Below, piece after piece: positions 51,364 through 59,511 of a DNA stretch of 64,000 nt; position 1 is the stretch's first letter; each line of letters begins with the position of its first letter. This DNA comes from Chitinophagales bacterium. Its GTDB lineage: Bacteria; Bacteroidota; Bacteroidia; Chitinophagales; Chitinophagaceae. The stretch is taken from NCBI GenBank assembly GCA_020636505.1, contig JACJXR010000004.1, positions 186,001 to 250,000 on the forward strand, in the 5' to 3' direction. A program made the position numbers and the translations under genes. Under the pieces are notes generated by a model. It had not been told where the DNA came from. It saw only the letters and a program-made list of their open reading frames with translations, and searched no databases.

Positions 51364-51804
51364 ATGCCTCCAAAAGCTAAACACGTAAAAGACGTCAAAC
51401 CTCTTCAGCTCAAACAAGCGGCATCAATATTGATGAAACGCAGGAACATAGCTACCAAAGGTGAGATGGCAGCAAGAATTAAAGTAACTCCGTATTACTA
51501 CTCGAAAGTCATAAACGGAGAAACACCACTGACACAAGCATTTCTGGACAAGTTCTTGAAGTATGCTAGAGCAGGAAGCATCAATGAGATTTTGGCAACA
51601 AAAAAACCTCCTAAAAACATGTATGAGGTAATTGCAGAAGGTCTGCAAACATACATGGAACAAAAGAAGGTTACTCAAGCAGAGTTGGCGGTACATCTTA
51701 AAACAGATCAGCAAATACTAAGCAGAATATTACACTGTAAGAAGAAACTTTTCACACCTGAAATGCTGATAGAGATACTAAGACTTATAAAATATAAAAT
51801 ATAG
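51364..51804 (+). CDS. Protein with two helix-turn-helix (XRE-like) domains
   Basis: 146 residues, no signal peptide, basic. Domain one is about residues 15-68, with TKGEMAARIKVTPYYYSKVI as helix 2-turn-helix 3. Domain two is about 85-142, with TQAELAVHLKTDQQILSRIL in the same role. A tandem of two Cro/C1-type DNA-binding modules in a single small chain, without sensor or oligomerisation domain, is unusual; it could bind a pseudo-symmetric site as a monomer. It sits between two paralogous lipoprotein genes on the same strand and is closed by a terminator, so regulation of those neighbours is a reasonable guess. Confidence 0.75.
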   Translation: MPPKAKHVKDVKPLQLKQAASILMKRRNIATKGEMAARIKVTPYYYSKVINGETPLTQAFLDKFLKYARAGSINEILATKKPPKNMYEVIAEGLQTYMEQKKVTQAELAVHLKTDQQILSRILHCKKKLFTPEMLIEILRLIKYKI

Positions 51805-51809
51805 TTTCG

Positions 51810-51833
51810 GCCCCTTGCAAAAGGGGCTTTCTT
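51810..51833 (+). terminator. Intrinsic terminator after the double-HTH gene
   Basis: A 7-bp stem GCCCCTT / AAGGGGC (51810-51816 / 51821-51827), loop GCAA, followed by a T-rich tail, 6 bp past the stop. Confidence 0.85.
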
Positions 51834-51898
51834 ATTCCAAATAATGTAATAATAGCCTTTGTAAAACGTTATAGTTTCCTGAACAATTCTCTTAGTCC

Positions 51899-52711
51899 GT
51901 GATGAAACACAATATCATTCTTATAGCCTCTTTTGCCCTACTATTATCCGCATGTAAGAAAAAGGTGGACACAGAACCATCAGGCACAACACCTTTGGGA
52001 AATGCAAAAGCAATCTTGGTAAACAGAATAAACGACTCTATTATCATCAACTTCACCGGCCATGACATTGCAACAGGAACACAACCTCACATCTTCAGTA
52101 CAACAGTAGCTGCACTTGACACCATTGAGTTGAAAAACACAGACCTTAAAGACAAATACAGATACAGTTATAGCTGGCATTCCGCCGACTACACCTTCAG
52201 CAACTGGTTTGCATTTACCGAGAATATGCCTGCGATTGGTGAGTTTGACTATTATGCAGACAGTGCCGACAAGCAAATTGAATTGAACGGTAAAAAAAGG
52301 AACGACTTACTCATATGCCTCGACGGCAATGGTATAAGCAGTACATGGAAAGCCACGAACGCGTATGATAACACCGGCGCTTCGGTATGGAGTGCCCTAC
52401 CCGACACAATTAAAGACCATACATTTATCATAAACAGATACTACAACTCCAAACACACATACCGAGATTCCACCAACAAACAAGTTGCCAACCTACTACG
52501 GTTTACACTTTATGACACATCATCGGCCTTCATGCTGAGAGTATCAGGTACTGAGAACTATATATTGACGAACAACTTGAATCCGATAGCCACCCTTGAA
52601 ACCAACAGTCTAAACAAGTTGTATTTCAGCAAGTATTACGTAGACACAAACGGGAACCTACAATATCCTGCCCCATACTATCTCATAGAACGACAAAGTG
52701 TAGAGAAATAG
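51899..52711 (+). CDS. Lipoprotein of unknown function (paralogue of the one at 50485)
   Basis: 270 residues. Lipobox LLLSAC then KKKVDTE. Mature part beta-rich, with YSYSWHSADYTFSNWFAFTE (aligning with DWYSEDYYHSNW in the paralogue) and DGNGISSTWKATNAY (aligning with GNGTESNWLAVGAY). Probably a cell-envelope lipoprotein; the repeated Trp/Tyr segments could bind glycans, but no known carbohydrate-binding fold is recognisable. Separated from the HTH gene by a terminator, so it has its own promoter, which I could not place exactly. Confidence 0.75.
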   Translation: MMKHNIILIASFALLLSACKKKVDTEPSGTTPLGNAKAILVNRINDSIIINFTGHDIATGTQPHIFSTTVAALDTIELKNTDLKDKYRYSYSWHSADYTFSNWFAFTENMPAIGEFDYYADSADKQIELNGKKRNDLLICLDGNGISSTWKATNAYDNTGASVWSALPDTIKDHTFIINRYYNSKHTYRDSTNKQVANLLRFTLYDTSSAFMLRVSGTENYILTNNLNPIATLETNSLNKLYFSKYYVDTNGNLQYPAPYYLIERQSVEK

Positions 52712-52786
52712 ACATTTTACACATCAATCGATGTGTATTCCGTATCGATACATTATTTTCGCGGATATCGACCATACCTATATTGT

Positions 52787-53593
52787 ATGACAAGAGTTAG
52801 CCTGATAATAGTTTTAGCATCAATACTGTTCATATCATCCTGTAAGGAAACAGCTGAAGTACCAGAGCAAAAAACAACCACGACAAAAATGACGCCTACA
52901 ATACCCTATAGGCTGGTCAACCAATTTCCACACAGTACCGATGCCTTTACAGAGGGTCTGCAATTTGTTGATGGTGTCATGTACGAAAGTACAGGGCAGT
53001 ACGGCAACTCATACCTGACCAAATATAACCTTGAGTCGGGAAACATGATAAAGAAGGTAGACATAGAACCTAAATACTTCGGAGAAGGAATGACGGTGAT
53101 GGGTGACAAGATATATATGCTTACCTACAAAGAAAGAACAGGTTTTGTATTCGATAAAGCCACATTCAAACTCTTGAAGACATTCCCATTGACCACTGAA
53201 GAAGGATGGGGCATGACCAATGACAGCACCAATCTTATTTACAGCGACGGCACTTCATATATTCATTTCATCGATCCGGAAACCTTCCAAAAAACAAAAC
53301 AAATAGAGGTGATGGACAATTATGGACCGGTAACAAACATCAACGAGCTTGAATATATCAACGGTCATATCTATGCCAACCAGTGGAATACAAACTACAT
53401 TCTCAAAATAGACCCAAATACCGGTAAAGTACTTGGACAATCTGACTTGAGTAATGTAAGAAGACAAGCAGGCCTTCCACCATCAGGATACGAAGACGTT
53501 CTGAACGGCATTGCCTATGACAAAAACAAAAACAGAATATTGATAACAGGAAAAAACTGGCCTAAAATATTCGAAGTGACCCTGGATAACTAA
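52787..53593 (+). CDS. Glutaminyl-peptide cyclotransferase (lipoprotein, plant-type QC family)
   Basis: 268 residues from the ATG at 52787; a GTG at 52733 would put 18 extra residues before the signal peptide. Lipobox FISSC, then KETAE. The mature domain fits the beta-propeller glutamine cyclotransferase family: FTEGLQFVDGVMYESTGQYG near residue 70, and ELEYINGHIYANQWNTNYI and LNGIAYDKNKNRILITGKNW near the end. It would cyclise N-terminal Gln of exported proteins to pyroglutamate at the periplasmic or outer-membrane face. This fits the Gln at position +1 of twelve predicted signal-peptidase-I substrates in this window (the Bacteroidetes Q-rule). Confidence 0.9.
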   Translation: MTRVSLIIVLASILFISSCKETAEVPEQKTTTTKMTPTIPYRLVNQFPHSTDAFTEGLQFVDGVMYESTGQYGNSYLTKYNLESGNMIKKVDIEPKYFGEGMTVMGDKIYMLTYKERTGFVFDKATFKLLKTFPLTTEEGWGMTNDSTNLIYSDGTSYIHFIDPETFQKTKQIEVMDNYGPVTNINELEYINGHIYANQWNTNYILKIDPNTGKVLGQSDLSNVRRQAGLPPSGYEDVLNGIAYDKNKNRILITGKNWPKIFEVTLDN

Positions 53594-53701
53594 TTCTCTC
53601 ATAAATACCCACCGGCACGGATAACGGATACCAAGAAACGGGTATGGACAATAATCCACGTTTTAACCACTTTTGTGTTTGACAGACACAAAGCAGCGGT
53701 T

Positions 53702-53941
53702 ATGGATAGCAACCTTACCCTTTACCCCATATCTACGGGCAACGAATTGAATGTCTTTTCGGATGAGCCTATCAAGCATATTAAAATAATGGACATGGCA
53801 GGTAACCTCGTCAATGAATGCTCCGCACATGCCTCCACTCAAAACACCATAGACATTCGTCATTTGCCAAATGCTACGTATATTGTGGAAGTACAATTCG
53901 ACAACAACAGATTAAAACGCTCTGTTTTTGTGAAAACATAG
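53702..53941 (+). CDS. Orphan T9SS sorting-domain-like small protein
   Basis: 79 residues from the ATG at 53702 (a GTG at 53675 would add nine residues). The whole protein resembles a T9SS type A C-terminal domain: LTLYPISTGNELNVF replaces the usual YPNP-x6-l-x-l start, IKIMDMAGNLVNE is the middle strand pair, and IDIRHLPNATYIVEVQFDN leads into the final strand. There is no signal peptide and no cargo domain. It could be a cytoplasmic remnant, a sorting-domain mimic or decoy, or a domain that folds with a partner. It lies ~110 bp after the glutaminyl cyclase gene and 49 bp before a YceI gene. Confidence 0.65.
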   Translation: MDSNLTLYPISTGNELNVFSDEPIKHIKIMDMAGNLVNECSAHASTQNTIDIRHLPNATYIVEVQFDNNRLKRSVFVKT

Positions 53942-53990
53942 CCTGTTTACAATACAATAGTTATACGAAATGTTGTAATTTTCTATAACT

Positions 53991-54551
53991 ATGCGTTTCG
54001 TTTACCTCCTTTTTATTCCTATGCTAATGTTATCCTTTTGCGTAAAAGGACAACATATATATTCGGTCAACGATGGAATGATCCAGTTTAATTCAAGCGC
54101 CCCCAATGAGATAATCAAAGCAACATCGCATAAACTGAAAGGCGTGGTAGACACAAAAAAGAAAATATTTGCTTTCAAGATCGACTTGGCCAGTTTCGAA
54201 GGGTTTAACAGTCCTCTGCAACAAGAACACTTCAATGAAAACTACATGGAGTCGTATATGTATCCCGAAGCATCATTCACAGGCAAAATAATCGAGTCTG
54301 TTTCTTTTGACAACGATGGCAAATATAAGATTAGGGCAAAAGGCAAACTGAATATTCATGGGGTTGCTCAAGAACGGATAATCTATGCGGACATTATTGT
54401 TAAAGACAAGAACATATCGATTGCGTCTGAATTTACCGTCTCTCTCACAGAACATAACATAAAAATACCCAGAGTCGTTTACGACAAACTTGCAACACAG
54501 GTAAATGTCTCCATGTCTGCAACATTGGCTACCGATAATGAGGCTTTGTAA
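53991..54551 (+). CDS. YceI family protein
   Basis: 186 residues. Signal peptide ends SFCVKG before Gln. The mature part fits the lipocalin-like YceI fold that binds polyisoprenoids or lipids: FAFKIDLASFEGFNSPLQQE, HFNENYMESYMYPEASFTGK and a late GKLNIHGVAQER, the classical YceI L-x-I-x-G-V-(x)-(K/Q/R) segment. The second YceI gene at 59925 has the same HFNENY-(L/M)-ES block, so they are paralogues. The start of the sensor kinase gene overlaps its 3' end by 14 nt, which couples the two genes. Substrate unknown. Confidence 0.88.
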   Translation: MRFVYLLFIPMLMLSFCVKGQHIYSVNDGMIQFNSSAPNEIIKATSHKLKGVVDTKKKIFAFKIDLASFEGFNSPLQQEHFNENYMESYMYPEASFTGKIIESVSFDNDGKYKIRAKGKLNIHGVAQERIIYADIIVKDKNISIASEFTVSLTEHNIKIPRVVYDKLATQVNVSMSATLATDNEAL

Positions 54552-56847
54552 ACATATAGCCATATTGCTTTTGTCGCTGTTATACTTAAGCGATAAAACG
54601 AACGCAGCACAGCCGTTCTCAAAAATATTATGGTTGAATGAAAGCAATACACCGATACAAGTGAATTGCATTGCTCAAGACAAACACGACCTCATTTGGC
54701 TGGGTACAGAGAAGGGGCTTTATCGTTTTGATGGAAGAGACCTGACACTTATCAACACAATCGACAATTTACCCGTTACTACTGTCACTCCTGCAAACAA
54801 TACAATTTGGATTGGCTTCGACAATGGAACGATAGGCCAGTTAAAAGATGGTCGTTTCAGCGTAAAAAAACTTGACACTGACATACCTGAATCCGCAATA
54901 TCGGCTATCAATGTATTGTCAGATAATATTTTGCTCGTATCAACAGAAGGACAAGGGGTATATTTTGTGACCAACACAGGCTCCTATCAAGTAACAAATC
55001 GTTTCAAATTGTCCGACAATTTTGTTTATCAAACAGTCGTAATCGGCAACAGCGCACTTGTAGCAACAGACCAAGGCATCAACGAAATAACATACAAAAG
55101 CAAAAATGATATCGCCATCAATACCTACACAACACAAAATGGGCTACCTGACAATATAGTCCGTGTCATAAAGCCCATGCAAAACAAATGTTGGAGTTGG
55201 ATAGGCACACACCAAGGTGGTCTTGCATTCTATTGCAGTAAAAAGAAAACGATATGGGCCCCTCAGACAGGCACACATTGGCAATGGGGTCAAATAAATG
55301 ACATACTCCCCATCGGAGATAACCTCGCGTGGATATGTACCGAATCGGGTTATCTGATAAAAGCCACAGTTGCAGACAGCACTCATTTAAACATTGAGGT
55401 CTTTCCATACACAGATAATAAACTCAAAAAGCTATTGGTGGATAAAACAGGCAATATTTGGTGTGCCACCAATACAGGACTAAGGCTTTTTACAGCAGCA
55501 TACATGTCCGATATACCACTTCAGGACAACTATTCTTTATCATCTGTCACAGCCATAACATGTGGTGTTAAAAACACCATTTGGGTGGCACAAGGCAAGC
55601 AACTGTTTAAACTTACAGACAACAAACTCAAACATCATTACACCGCTCCTGAATCAATAACCTCACTATATTCAGATGACAACAACACTCTTTGGATAGG
55701 AACATTCGGACAGGGGTTATATAGATTAAGCGGCAGTAATGCTATTAAAGTAACAGGCATTGCTCCACTGCATCACGAAAGCGTATTAGACATAGAAGGG
55801 CAGCAAAATAAAATGTGGATCGCCGGGCTGAACGGGATAGAAGAACTGGAGGTTGAAAACGAGCATGTGTCGCTTATAAAAATTCACAACAAACACTCCG
55901 GCATTGGTAGTGACTACGTTTATGAAATATTCAACGAAAATAGTGACAATATATGGATGGCTACTGACGGTGCAGGTGTTTGCAAATACCGCAATGGCAA
56001 ATACACTTTGTGGGACACATCCTCCGGAATGATAAGCAAAGTTATATATGGATTGACAAAAGACGGCAAAGGCAATATCTGGGCAAGTACATTGAACAAA
56101 GGACTGCTAAAACTTGAAGAGAACCGCTGGATGAACTTCAATCGTGAACATGGATTGCAAGACTTGAACATATCTGCCATAAACACAACAGGGTCAGGAC
56201 ATATCATTATAGTTCATGCCAAAGGTATCGATATATTGTATCCCGAATCCAATGATTTCAGACACTTCAACAGGAGGCTTGGCATCGGTATGGATTCTGT
56301 TTCAAGACAACTGGGGCTTACGACAAAAGACAAACAAGGCAACGTGTACGTCCCATACCAAGGTGGCATTATAAGGTTCAACAACATCCAAAGGCATGAA
56401 AGTATAGCACCTAATGTATACATATCCGGTATCAGTGCTTACTTAAAAGAGCCTTCGTTGACAAAACACAGATTCAAACATTCGCAAAATCATATCAGTT
56501 TCTATTTTGAAGGAGTCAATTTCAGCAATCCTGAACATTTGTTTTTCCGATACAAACTTGAGGGCTACAACGACATGTGGGTGGAGACCAGAGATGAGGC
56601 AATAACATTCCCTCAGCTACAATCAGGCACTTACACCTTTCGTGTTCAGGCATCCATGAATAACTCATTCAACAACTTCAATGAGGCTTCATACACCTTT
56701 ACTATAGCCAAACCGTTTTGGCAACAGATATGGTTCCTGATATTTGTAGCCTTATTGGTATGGGGTGTCTCCTATGTATATATCCGTATACGTGAAAAAA
56801 AACATCAGAAAAGTATCGTCTCTACAAAGAGAACGCATGCTTTTTGA
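54538..56847 (+). CDS. Two-component propeller sensor, receptor part (frameshifted from its kinase domain)
   Basis: 769 residues from the ATG at 54538, inside the YceI gene; an ATG at 54505 would add 11 residues before the signal peptide. Signal peptide ends TNAA before Gln. The periplasmic two-component regulator propeller carries repeats such as DLIWLGTEKGLYRFDGRDL, TLWIGTFGQGLYRL and NIWASTLNKGLLKLE. A Y_Y_Y-type domain (FRYKLEGYNDMWVETRDEAI) precedes one membrane segment (IWFLIFVALLVWGVSYVYI). The frame ends 15 residues past an A8 run (56795-56802). Dropping one A joins it in frame to the kinase gene, giving ~950 residues, the usual architecture of this family. Confidence 0.85.
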   Translation: MRLCKHIAILLLSLLYLSDKTNAAQPFSKILWLNESNTPIQVNCIAQDKHDLIWLGTEKGLYRFDGRDLTLINTIDNLPVTTVTPANNTIWIGFDNGTIGQLKDGRFSVKKLDTDIPESAISAINVLSDNILLVSTEGQGVYFVTNTGSYQVTNRFKLSDNFVYQTVVIGNSALVATDQGINEITYKSKNDIAINTYTTQNGLPDNIVRVIKPMQNKCWSWIGTHQGGLAFYCSKKKTIWAPQTGTHWQWGQINDILPIGDNLAWICTESGYLIKATVADSTHLNIEVFPYTDNKLKKLLVDKTGNIWCATNTGLRLFTAAYMSDIPLQDNYSLSSVTAITCGVKNTIWVAQGKQLFKLTDNKLKHHYTAPESITSLYSDDNNTLWIGTFGQGLYRLSGSNAIKVTGIAPLHHESVLDIEGQQNKMWIAGLNGIEELEVENEHVSLIKIHNKHSGIGSDYVYEIFNENSDNIWMATDGAGVCKYRNGKYTLWDTSSGMISKVIYGLTKDGKGNIWASTLNKGLLKLEENRWMNFNREHGLQDLNISAINTTGSGHIIIVHAKGIDILYPESNDFRHFNRRLGIGMDSVSRQLGLTTKDKQGNVYVPYQGGIIRFNNIQRHESIAPNVYISGISAYLKEPSLTKHRFKHSQNHISFYFEGVNFSNPEHLFFRYKLEGYNDMWVETRDEAITFPQLQSGTYTFRVQASMNNSFNNFNEASYTFTIAKPFWQQIWFLIFVALLVWGVSYVYIRIREKKHQKSIVSTKRTHAF

Positions 56848-57391
56848 GTATGAGCATCTGAAAAGCCAAGTAAATCCGCACTTCCTATTCAACAGCCTCA
56901 ACACTCTTACCAACCTGATTGAAGATGATAAAAACGCTGCACTACTGTACACCAACCAGCTTTCAGATCTATACAGGAACATGCTTTCTTTCAGAAATCG
57001 TGATACCATAACCATTGCTGAAGAATGGGAAATCATGGAAAACTACCTGTACATCCAGCAGAGTAGATTTGGGCCTGCACTGAAAATTGAAATTGATGTA
57101 CCCGACCCTATCAAGGCTACGAAAAAGATTATACCCATGGCACTTCAACTTCTGGTAGAAAATGCCATCAAGCACAATATCGTATCTGTATCCGCACCAT
57201 TGAAGATCAAGATACACATCGATGGCAATTTCATATCCGTGGAGAACACCTACCAACCAAAGATCAGTAAAGAAGCCGGAGCGGGACTTGGATTGATTAA
57301 CATCAGAAAACGTTACAATCTACTCACCAAAAGAGAAATTGCTTATTTTATCAAAGACAAAGAGTTTGTTGTTAAATTACCTTTACTATGA
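56765..57391 (+). CDS. Histidine kinase domain (LytS/YehU type), probably the C-terminal part of the propeller sensor
   Basis: 208 residues in the +1 frame relative to the preceding gene, overlapping it by 83 nt. The true domain begins at SLQRERMLFEYEHLKSQ, then VNPHFLFNSLNTLTNLI (His-kinase phospho-acceptor His in NPHFLFN), LLVENAIKHN (N-box) and GAGLGLINIRKRY (G-box). These are the motifs of the His_kinase family PF06580. Possible independent starts are GTG 56765 and ATG 56774, both inside the membrane-segment codons of the sensor frame. Separate translation would give a kinase without sensor or membrane anchor. It would phosphorylate the LytTR regulator whose ATG overlaps its stop (ATGA). 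Confidence 0.85.
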   Translation: MSPMYISVYVKKNIRKVSSLQRERMLFEYEHLKSQVNPHFLFNSLNTLTNLIEDDKNAALLYTNQLSDLYRNMLSFRNRDTITIAEEWEIMENYLYIQQSRFGPALKIEIDVPDPIKATKKIIPMALQLLVENAIKHNIVSVSAPLKIKIHIDGNFISVENTYQPKISKEAGAGLGLINIRKRYNLLTKREIAYFIKDKEFVVKLPLL

Positions 57392-58149
57392 GAGTATTGA
57401 TAGTAGAAGACGAATTACCTGCATATAACCGGTTGGTTAAGCTATTGAAGGAAGTACTTCCCGAAGCTGTTGTCGAAAGCCATTTGGACAGCGTTGCCGA
57501 CAGTGTTGCGTGGTTCCAAGAAAACGAAGCCCCAGACGTGATATTCATGGACATACACTTGGCAGACGGATCCGCTTTCGATTTACTCAAAAAAGTGAGC
57601 ATCGAAAGTCCGATAATATTTACAACAGCATACGATCAATATGCCATAGATGCATTCAATGCATCAAGTATAGCATATTTGCTGAAACCTATCAAAGCCG
57701 ATAAACTGAAAAGCGCCATCGATAAATTGGACGACTTCAAAAAATTGTTCAACTCCGAAAATGCACAGCAAGAGTTGATACTGGACGCTCTAAAGCCCGG
57801 CAACTACAAAAAACGTTTTTTGGTGCGTTTCGGTGATAATATCAAAACAGTACCAACAGATGACATAGCATACTTTTACAGTGAAAACAAAGCCACTTTC
57901 GCAAAGACAACGGAAGACAGAACATATCCAATTGACAGCAACCTTGATGCATTGGAAAAAGTACTTGACCCGGATACCTTTTTCCGAATAAACAGACAGT
58001 ACATCGTAGCTCTTAAGGCGATAGCCGACATGAAGGCATATAGCAAGGCAAGGGTATTGGTAAAACTCCTACCTGCTACAAAAGACGCACCTCTTGTAAG
58101 CTCTGAAAGAAGTGCCAATTTCAAAAAATGGCTGGGAGATGACCTATGA
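57388..58149 (+). CDS. LytTR-family response regulator
   Basis: 253 residues. Receiver domain about 1-120: acidic pocket E7/D8, phospho-acceptor D55 in VIFMDIHLADG, Lys in YLLKPIKADKL. LytTR DNA-binding domain about 140-245: KRFLVRFGDNIKTVPTDDI, YFYSENKATFAKT, FFRINRQYIVAL. The start overlaps the kinase stop by 4 nt (ATGA), so the pair is co-translated. It should bind paired direct repeats near target promoters when phosphorylated. Target genes are not known; the YceI gene upstream and the OB-fold/cytochrome cluster downstream are the nearest candidates. Confidence 0.94.
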   Translation: MRVLIVEDELPAYNRLVKLLKEVLPEAVVESHLDSVADSVAWFQENEAPDVIFMDIHLADGSAFDLLKKVSIESPIIFTTAYDQYAIDAFNASSIAYLLKPIKADKLKSAIDKLDDFKKLFNSENAQQELILDALKPGNYKKRFLVRFGDNIKTVPTDDIAYFYSENKATFAKTTEDRTYPIDSNLDALEKVLDPDTFFRINRQYIVALKAIADMKAYSKARVLVKLLPATKDAPLVSSERSANFKKWLGDDL

Positions 58150-58226
58150 TTTAGTGTTAGGTACTCATTCATCCATGTTTTTTACCTGTTCGTCACGTTT
58201 TAATCATCGAAATTCAATAGTGTAGT

Positions 58227-58234
58227 TACATTTG
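58227..58234 (+). promoter_or_regulatory. Putative -7 element of the OB-fold protein gene
   Basis: TACATTTG, an exact TAnnTTTG match, 25 bp upstream of the ATG at 58260. It separates the cytochrome/YceI cluster from the two-component operon. Confidence 0.55.
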
Positions 58235-58259
58235 TTTCACCACATTAAAAAACAGAAAT

Positions 58260-58679
58260 ATGAAAAAATGGCAAAAGCTTCTGTTATTGGTAATCATACT
58301 TATCGCTATAGCCGGTTTTATCGGTTATAAAATGTGGACCAAACCCCATACCAAGGTGGAAGATGTAAAAGCCGTTGAAATGACAGTTACAGCTCTATCC
58401 ACAGAATTTGACAACGATGAACAAGCTGCAAATAATAAATACTCGAACGATAAGATTGCAATTCTCGTAACAGGAACCGTTTCTTCAACCGAAACGAATC
58501 AAGATGGTAAACTTGTAATAATACTTACCGGAGACGGTGCTCCATCCGACGTACAATGTACAATGAGAGACAACGGGCAAAGTGCATCAGAAGGTGCAAA
58601 CATATCTGTGAAAGGCTTTTGCACCGGTACAAACCTATTCGGGGTATTATTGACTGATTGCGTGATAACAAACAACTAA
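58260..58679 (+). CDS. Membrane-anchored OB-fold protein (tRNA_anti-like)
   Basis: 139 residues. One N-terminal membrane segment (LLLLVIILIAIAGFIGYKMW), uncleaved by appearance, then VEDVKAVEMTVTALSTEF and a small beta-domain with ILVTGTVSSTETN, DVQCTMRDNGQSASEGANIS, VKGFCTGTNLFGVLLTDCVI. Strand order and the G-x-V / C-x-G pattern fit the tRNA_anti-like OB-fold family common in Bacteroidota, which despite its name has no demonstrated tRNA role. Three Cys are placed in strands. It is the first gene of the cluster that continues with two cytochrome-c-like lipoproteins 13 bp later. Function unknown. Confidence 0.75.
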   Translation: MKKWQKLLLLVIILIAIAGFIGYKMWTKPHTKVEDVKAVEMTVTALSTEFDNDEQAANNKYSNDKIAILVTGTVSSTETNQDGKLVIILTGDGAPSDVQCTMRDNGQSASEGANISVKGFCTGTNLFGVLLTDCVITNN

Positions 58680-58692
58680 ACAAACATATCAA

Positions 58693-59439
58693 ATGGTACG
58701 CAACGCTTTATTGACATTATGTTTTGTCCTGATGGGGTCAATGCTGTTTTTGGAAGCATGTAAACATCAACCTAACCTTCCTACACCTGCAACAAACGAC
58801 AGTACAAATGTAAATCCCAATCCAACAAATCCTAACAACCCGACAAATCCCAATAACGGTAACGATACCGGCATATGCTTTTCTCGCGATATATTGCCGA
58901 TATTCATTTCCAATTGTGCGCAAGCCGGTTGTCACGATGCCACGACCAAAGCAGAAGGTTTTCAGTTTACAGATTATAATTCCATAACTGCAAAAGACTT
59001 TGTAAAAGGCAATGCAGGAGCCACAGAACTATACGAAAAAATAACAGAAGACAAACCTGATAAAATAATGCCTCCTCCACCTGCATCGGCACTTACCAAC
59101 GAACAAATAACACTGATAGGCAGATGGATAAACGAAGGAGCAAAAAACACAACAAACTGCAGCAGCGGTTGTGATACAAACAACTACCTGTTTGCAGCAA
59201 ATATTCAGCCGATGCTAAAAACATATTGTGTCGGTTGTCATAGTGCAGTCAATGCATCAGGAGGTATCCGCTTGGACAATCATAATGATGTAAGTGCTGC
59301 GGCGATAAGCGGCAGGCTACTGGGGGCAGTAAAACATCAATCAGGATACAAAGCCATGCCTCAAGGAGGAAATAAGCTATCCGACTGCATGATAAGACAA
59401 ATAGAAAAGTGGATTGACGCAGGAATGCTTAATAACTAA
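58693..59439 (+). CDS. Lipoprotein with two cytochrome-c-like (heme) motifs
   Basis: 248 residues. Lipobox LFLEAC then KHQPN, then an Asn/Pro/Thr-rich linker (~30-58). Two domains of the planctomycete-type cytochrome C family follow. The first contains ISNCAQAGCHDATTK, a CX4CH motif, with a late KIMPPPPASALT (axial Met candidate). The second contains TYCVGCHSAV, a standard CXXCH, with AMPQGGNKL. If both bind heme this is a surface- or periplasm-facing dihaem electron carrier; CX4CH attachment is known (for example in Desulfovibrio cytochrome c3) but uncommon. It lies 13 bp after the OB-fold gene. Confidence 0.82.
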   Translation: MVRNALLTLCFVLMGSMLFLEACKHQPNLPTPATNDSTNVNPNPTNPNNPTNPNNGNDTGICFSRDILPIFISNCAQAGCHDATTKAEGFQFTDYNSITAKDFVKGNAGATELYEKITEDKPDKIMPPPPASALTNEQITLIGRWINEGAKNTTNCSSGCDTNNYLFAANIQPMLKTYCVGCHSAVNASGGIRLDNHNDVSAAAISGRLLGAVKHQSGYKAMPQGGNKLSDCMIRQIEKWIDAGMLNN

Positions 59440-59511
59440 CGGTTAATATCGACTATGATAAATAACATTTTTTAACTTTTTTTGGCATAAATTTATTTGA
59501 TATAATTACAT

